Assembly: GCF_051020765.1 (NCBI RefSeq)
Contig: NC_134929.1
Coordinates: forward strand, 21,900,135-21,964,134
Length of the DNA stretch: 64,000 nt
Source of the DNA: Lasioglossum baleicum
Lineage: Eukaryota; Arthropoda; Insecta; Hymenoptera; Halictidae
Direction of reading: 5' to 3'
The notes under the pieces were generated by a model. The model did not search any database. It was given only the letters and a program-made list of their open reading frames with translations, and was not told the origin of the DNA. This document shows positions 60,797-64,000 of this stretch, piece by piece. Each line of letters opens with the position of its first letter. Position 1 is the first letter of the stretch. The position numbers and the translations under genes are program-made.

Positions 60797-63700
60797 ATGA
60801 TTTCAGAAGTAGGAACAGAAGGCTATCAGCCAATGACAAGTTTCAACGATAAAAGCCTGTTCAAGCTGCAATGTTTGATGAAAGCAACAGAAATACAACA
60901 GAGCGCTCACTGTGAACACGAAAAGAAATTGCTCTTAGCGTTTACAACTTGCAATGCAGAAATCTTTTTGTATTACAAGAAAGAGTCTACATGCAATCCG
61001 ATAATTAAAAGGATTCCTTGGTTCCAAGGGCCTCATAAACAAATCTCGGCCTTATGTTTCGATTATTTTGGGAGATGGTTGCTCTGTACGAGCATCGATG
61101 GATCCGTGTACATAATTCCTGCTTTGTGTTTGGTTGAGGAAAACTGCGACGCCGACGAAAGATGGACTAGCGACGATATAACATCTTTCCCTTCGATTAG
61201 TTCGCAATCGTCTCATTCAAAGTATGTGTTCATACAGAATACATAATGCCACGTAACATATGTTTCAATCTCTTAACGATTTCATTTGTTCAGGCCTACC
61301 GCTATAGCGTGGTGGCACGATGTGGCAACACCTGCTGAAATTGGGATTATCGGCACTGAATACGGAGAGATAGTATTCATAAATCTTGAGACTGGTTATC
61401 AAACAAATGTTACTCATATTAATGGAAATATCGTTAGTCTTCGCATATGTCGTGACGAAAGCAACGATAGCGTGTCTCTTTTGATAACTAGCCAGTCTAA
61501 CCAGCAGTGGCGACTGCTTTTAGAGCAACACACGTATAATTGTTTGAATCACTTAGAAATTAGTAACTCCTACAATACGTTGAACACGAACGAAACAATT
61601 TATGACGACACCAGATCATTTGCTACTACTAGATCCAGATTGCAAGGGCTCAAACAATTGTCGGTGGAGAAGATTGCTTTACTTAGGCAAAAGATACTTG
61701 AAACGAAAAATCAGACTTTAGGTGAACATTTATAATTGTATTGTTTATTCGTTTGGGAAGCAGTGGGAACCGAATTCATTCGATTCCTTTTATTTTACAG
61801 ATATCACGGGCAACCGACATAATCACAATGCAATCGTCAACATCGACACATCCGTAGAAGTAAATCAGAATCAAATGACTCCGGAACCGATATCGAAAGA
61901 AACTTTTCTCATGTTTCAGTTTGATAGAGACGGTCGCCAGCTGTACACGTGTTACCATTCTATCACAAATCATATAACAGTAAGGGATCATCGATAAAAG
62001 CTTGTAATTCGATGAGATAAGTACAATGTTCAAAAAACTGTTTTCGTTTTAGGTGCACGGGCCTGATTTTTCTACTGTACCTTTATCGGTGCATAAAGTA
62101 TTCGAGTCTTGTAGAAATGTTTTATTAACGCAACATTTTTTCTTTATCACTGACGCCAGTCAGCGTGTAATGTATGTAATATCAAACAGGTTATCTGAAA
62201 CACGTACAAACGATAATTGTAAATTTAATCCAGAGTGCATTGTTGGTCACTTTTCTTTAGTGAATAGTAAAGAAGTGATACTTGCTGTGTATAGAGCTAT
62301 TGACAATACGAATAAACCAACCACTCGTGATACTAGAGGCAAATACACGTTACCAAAGGGTGTAAAAGATATTAAGATCGATTTACCTCATGTGGATACT
62401 TGTATAATTGTAACAAATCATTCTGTGTACAAAGTTATTCTGAGGTTGGTGGCGACGTGTCTGTACCACGTTGTTGCTCTAATAGAAAATTATAATGGGA
62501 TACATTTTTACAGGAAGTCGGTGTTATCGGTTTTCATGGAGTTAGTCCTGAAAGACAACGATCCGGAGAAAGCGATAAAACTGGCAATAGTATTCGGTAT
62601 TAATGCGCAGCGGTTGCTAGAGAAAGCTGGTGATATTCTTCTATCGAATAAACAATCGTCGCGTGCTGTAGCTTGCTACAAATTGTCGAAAGTAAGTAAT
62701 TTTTTATGAAACGTATAATTTAGAAGTTATTCGAGGTGATCGAGCTAGGTCTCTCGTACTGAACGAGAGAGTTACTAATTCACGAAATGTATCTTCTTTC
62801 AGTGCAGACTATTGAAGGGTATATTGAAATGTGCATCCGCTGGATATACAGCGGACCTGTTAAGTTGCCTTACGCACTGTTTAGCATCACCGACAAGCAG
62901 TAAATTGCCTGTTACAACAAGAATCCATCTTTCTAATTTATGCGTGCTCGCTTTTATCGAAATGACGCTCAGAATTCCAGCTCAAAAATCTAGAATTATT
63001 TATAAAGAATTTTTGTAAGTTTCCGAATAATTTGCACGCGTATTAACGTCGGTTTATACGTGCCTGTGCGGATAGTATGAATCGACCTTTAATCGCGCGA
63101 GCTCTAATCTGGAAAAACCATTTGAAACGCAGGTATTTCCTGTCGACAAACTCCTTCTACGACGAATTGTTGGTGATTAATATTGCCGGACAAACGTGTC
63201 TATGGGAGGTGTTGCATCACTTGGCAACACAGAAATGCGTTTACGGACAAATGTTAGAAGTGCTCACAAAGACAATACATTCTTTTAGCGCGAACAATTT
63301 TCATCCGACATCATGTAACGTACTATACTATTAATGCGTTTACCGTACACTTTAGACACAGTCTGCATGGCCTATATAAATATGTTTGTCGATTTTAGAT
63401 GGTTTATTGATATGCATAAGTGAACCGAGCTTGATGCAAGCCATGTTAGTAAATCCTGAGTTAGCTAGAAGTCACATGTCCTTTATTCTCGATAATCTTC
63501 AAGACTCTCAAATTTTTGTACTTCAGGTAAACATCTGGTTGTTTATATTCGCTCCCGGCGATTTTTATTTCGCCTTTCTAATTAATAAATGTTATTTGTT
63601 GTTGAAAATTAGAGATTAGTAACACTTTACGATCCAACGAATCCAGTGATAAGACCTAGAATAGTTCACTGCAGGCTGCGCCATAGAACCACTTCGCACA

Positions 63701-64000
63701 GCTCGCAATCTAGTCAATGCGATTCTATCGATCTCGTGGAAAATGTAAGTACAACATTTATCAGGGTACCGTCACGCAATGTTATACATGTTTCCATTCT
63801 TTCGCAGGAGGAGGCTGATGCGTTGGTAGAAGAAATCATAGAAACTTTTTTACTCGTTTTACTGACTTTAATCTGTAAGAAGTCGATTCTGCATCAGGAA
63901 CCGGTCCTCACGTGCAACACCGAACTGCTACTACATAAGAAGGTTTCCAATCAACTTTTTTACCCGTTTACATGGAACAATACCCTTACGAAAGTACCGC
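60797..64000 (+). CDS. Large unrecognised protein, beta-propeller-like then helical (partial)
   Basis: Ten coding exons join in phase and run off the window: 60797-61221, 61294-61721, 61801-61979, 62053-62444, 62514-62691, 62803-63014, 63076-63314, 63399-63526, 63613-63744 and 63808-64000, about 835 residues so far. The start is ATG 60797, MISEVGTEGYQPMTSF. The N-terminal third has WD/propeller-like strands, for example ALCFDYFGRWLLCTSIDGSV and IGIIGTEYGEIVFINLETGY. From about residue 480 helical repeats begin (VLKDNDPEKAIKLAIVFG, AVACYKLSKCRLLKGILKCA). A propeller followed by a helical solenoid is usual in vesicle-coat and tethering proteins, so a trafficking role is possible, but I do not recognise the family. 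The 63014/63076 junction and the last exon's end are the least certain. Confidence 0.75.

Overview
This is animal nuclear DNA, most probably from an insect and plausibly a hymenopteran (bee, ant or wasp). All genes are split by short GT-AG introns, the DNA is AT-rich with CpG-rich islands, and the proteins look like insect orthologues. The organism call is an inference; no mitochondrial or barcode sequence is present. I joined exons by hand using splice sites, reading phase and family conservation.

Layout. (1) 1-10.6 kb has no convincing coding sequence. It holds simple repeats, several short inverted-repeat transposons (MITEs) and a plus-strand poly(A) signal near 10.56 kb, so part may be the long 3' UTR of a gene to the left. 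(2) 10.7-13.5 kb, minus strand: Arp5, an actin-related subunit of the INO80 remodeller, seven exons, 674 aa. (3) 14.7-15.5 kb, plus strand: RpL37A (eL43), 92 aa, head-to-head with Arp5; a TA-flanked MITE sits in the shared upstream region. (4) 18.2-26.4 kb, minus strand: a GALNT1/pgant5-type polypeptide N-acetylgalactosaminyltransferase, 602 aa, with two alternative copies of exon 4 of identical length. Its introns carry very large inverted-repeat elements. (5) 26.5-50.4 kb: about 24 kb without a confident gene, with repeats and a few orphan reading frames. (6) 50.6-55.4 kb, plus strand: kinase suppressor of Ras (KSR), 16 coding exons, 895 aa, with a pre-miRNA-like hairpin in its last intron. 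(7) 55.8-57.0 kb, minus strand: BRCC36, a JAMM deubiquitinase, tail-to-tail with KSR; a palindromic AATAAATTTATT lies between the two stop codons. (8) 58.6-59.4 kb, minus strand: a frame-broken copy of part of a SENP6/7-type SUMO protease. (9) 60.8 kb to the window end, plus strand: the first ten coding exons of a large protein I do not recognise, seemingly a beta-propeller-like N-terminus followed by a helical region.

The genes are unrelated housekeeping or signalling loci, with no operon logic: chromatin remodelling, translation, Golgi O-glycosylation, Ras-MAPK scaffolding and K63-ubiquitin editing. The least ordinary features are the duplicated, frame-enforcing exon 4 of the GalNAc-transferase, the KSR intronic hairpin, the dual-strand poly(A) palindrome, and a group of large fold-back elements that share a TCTCGGAAACTATGCG-like core although their ends differ.
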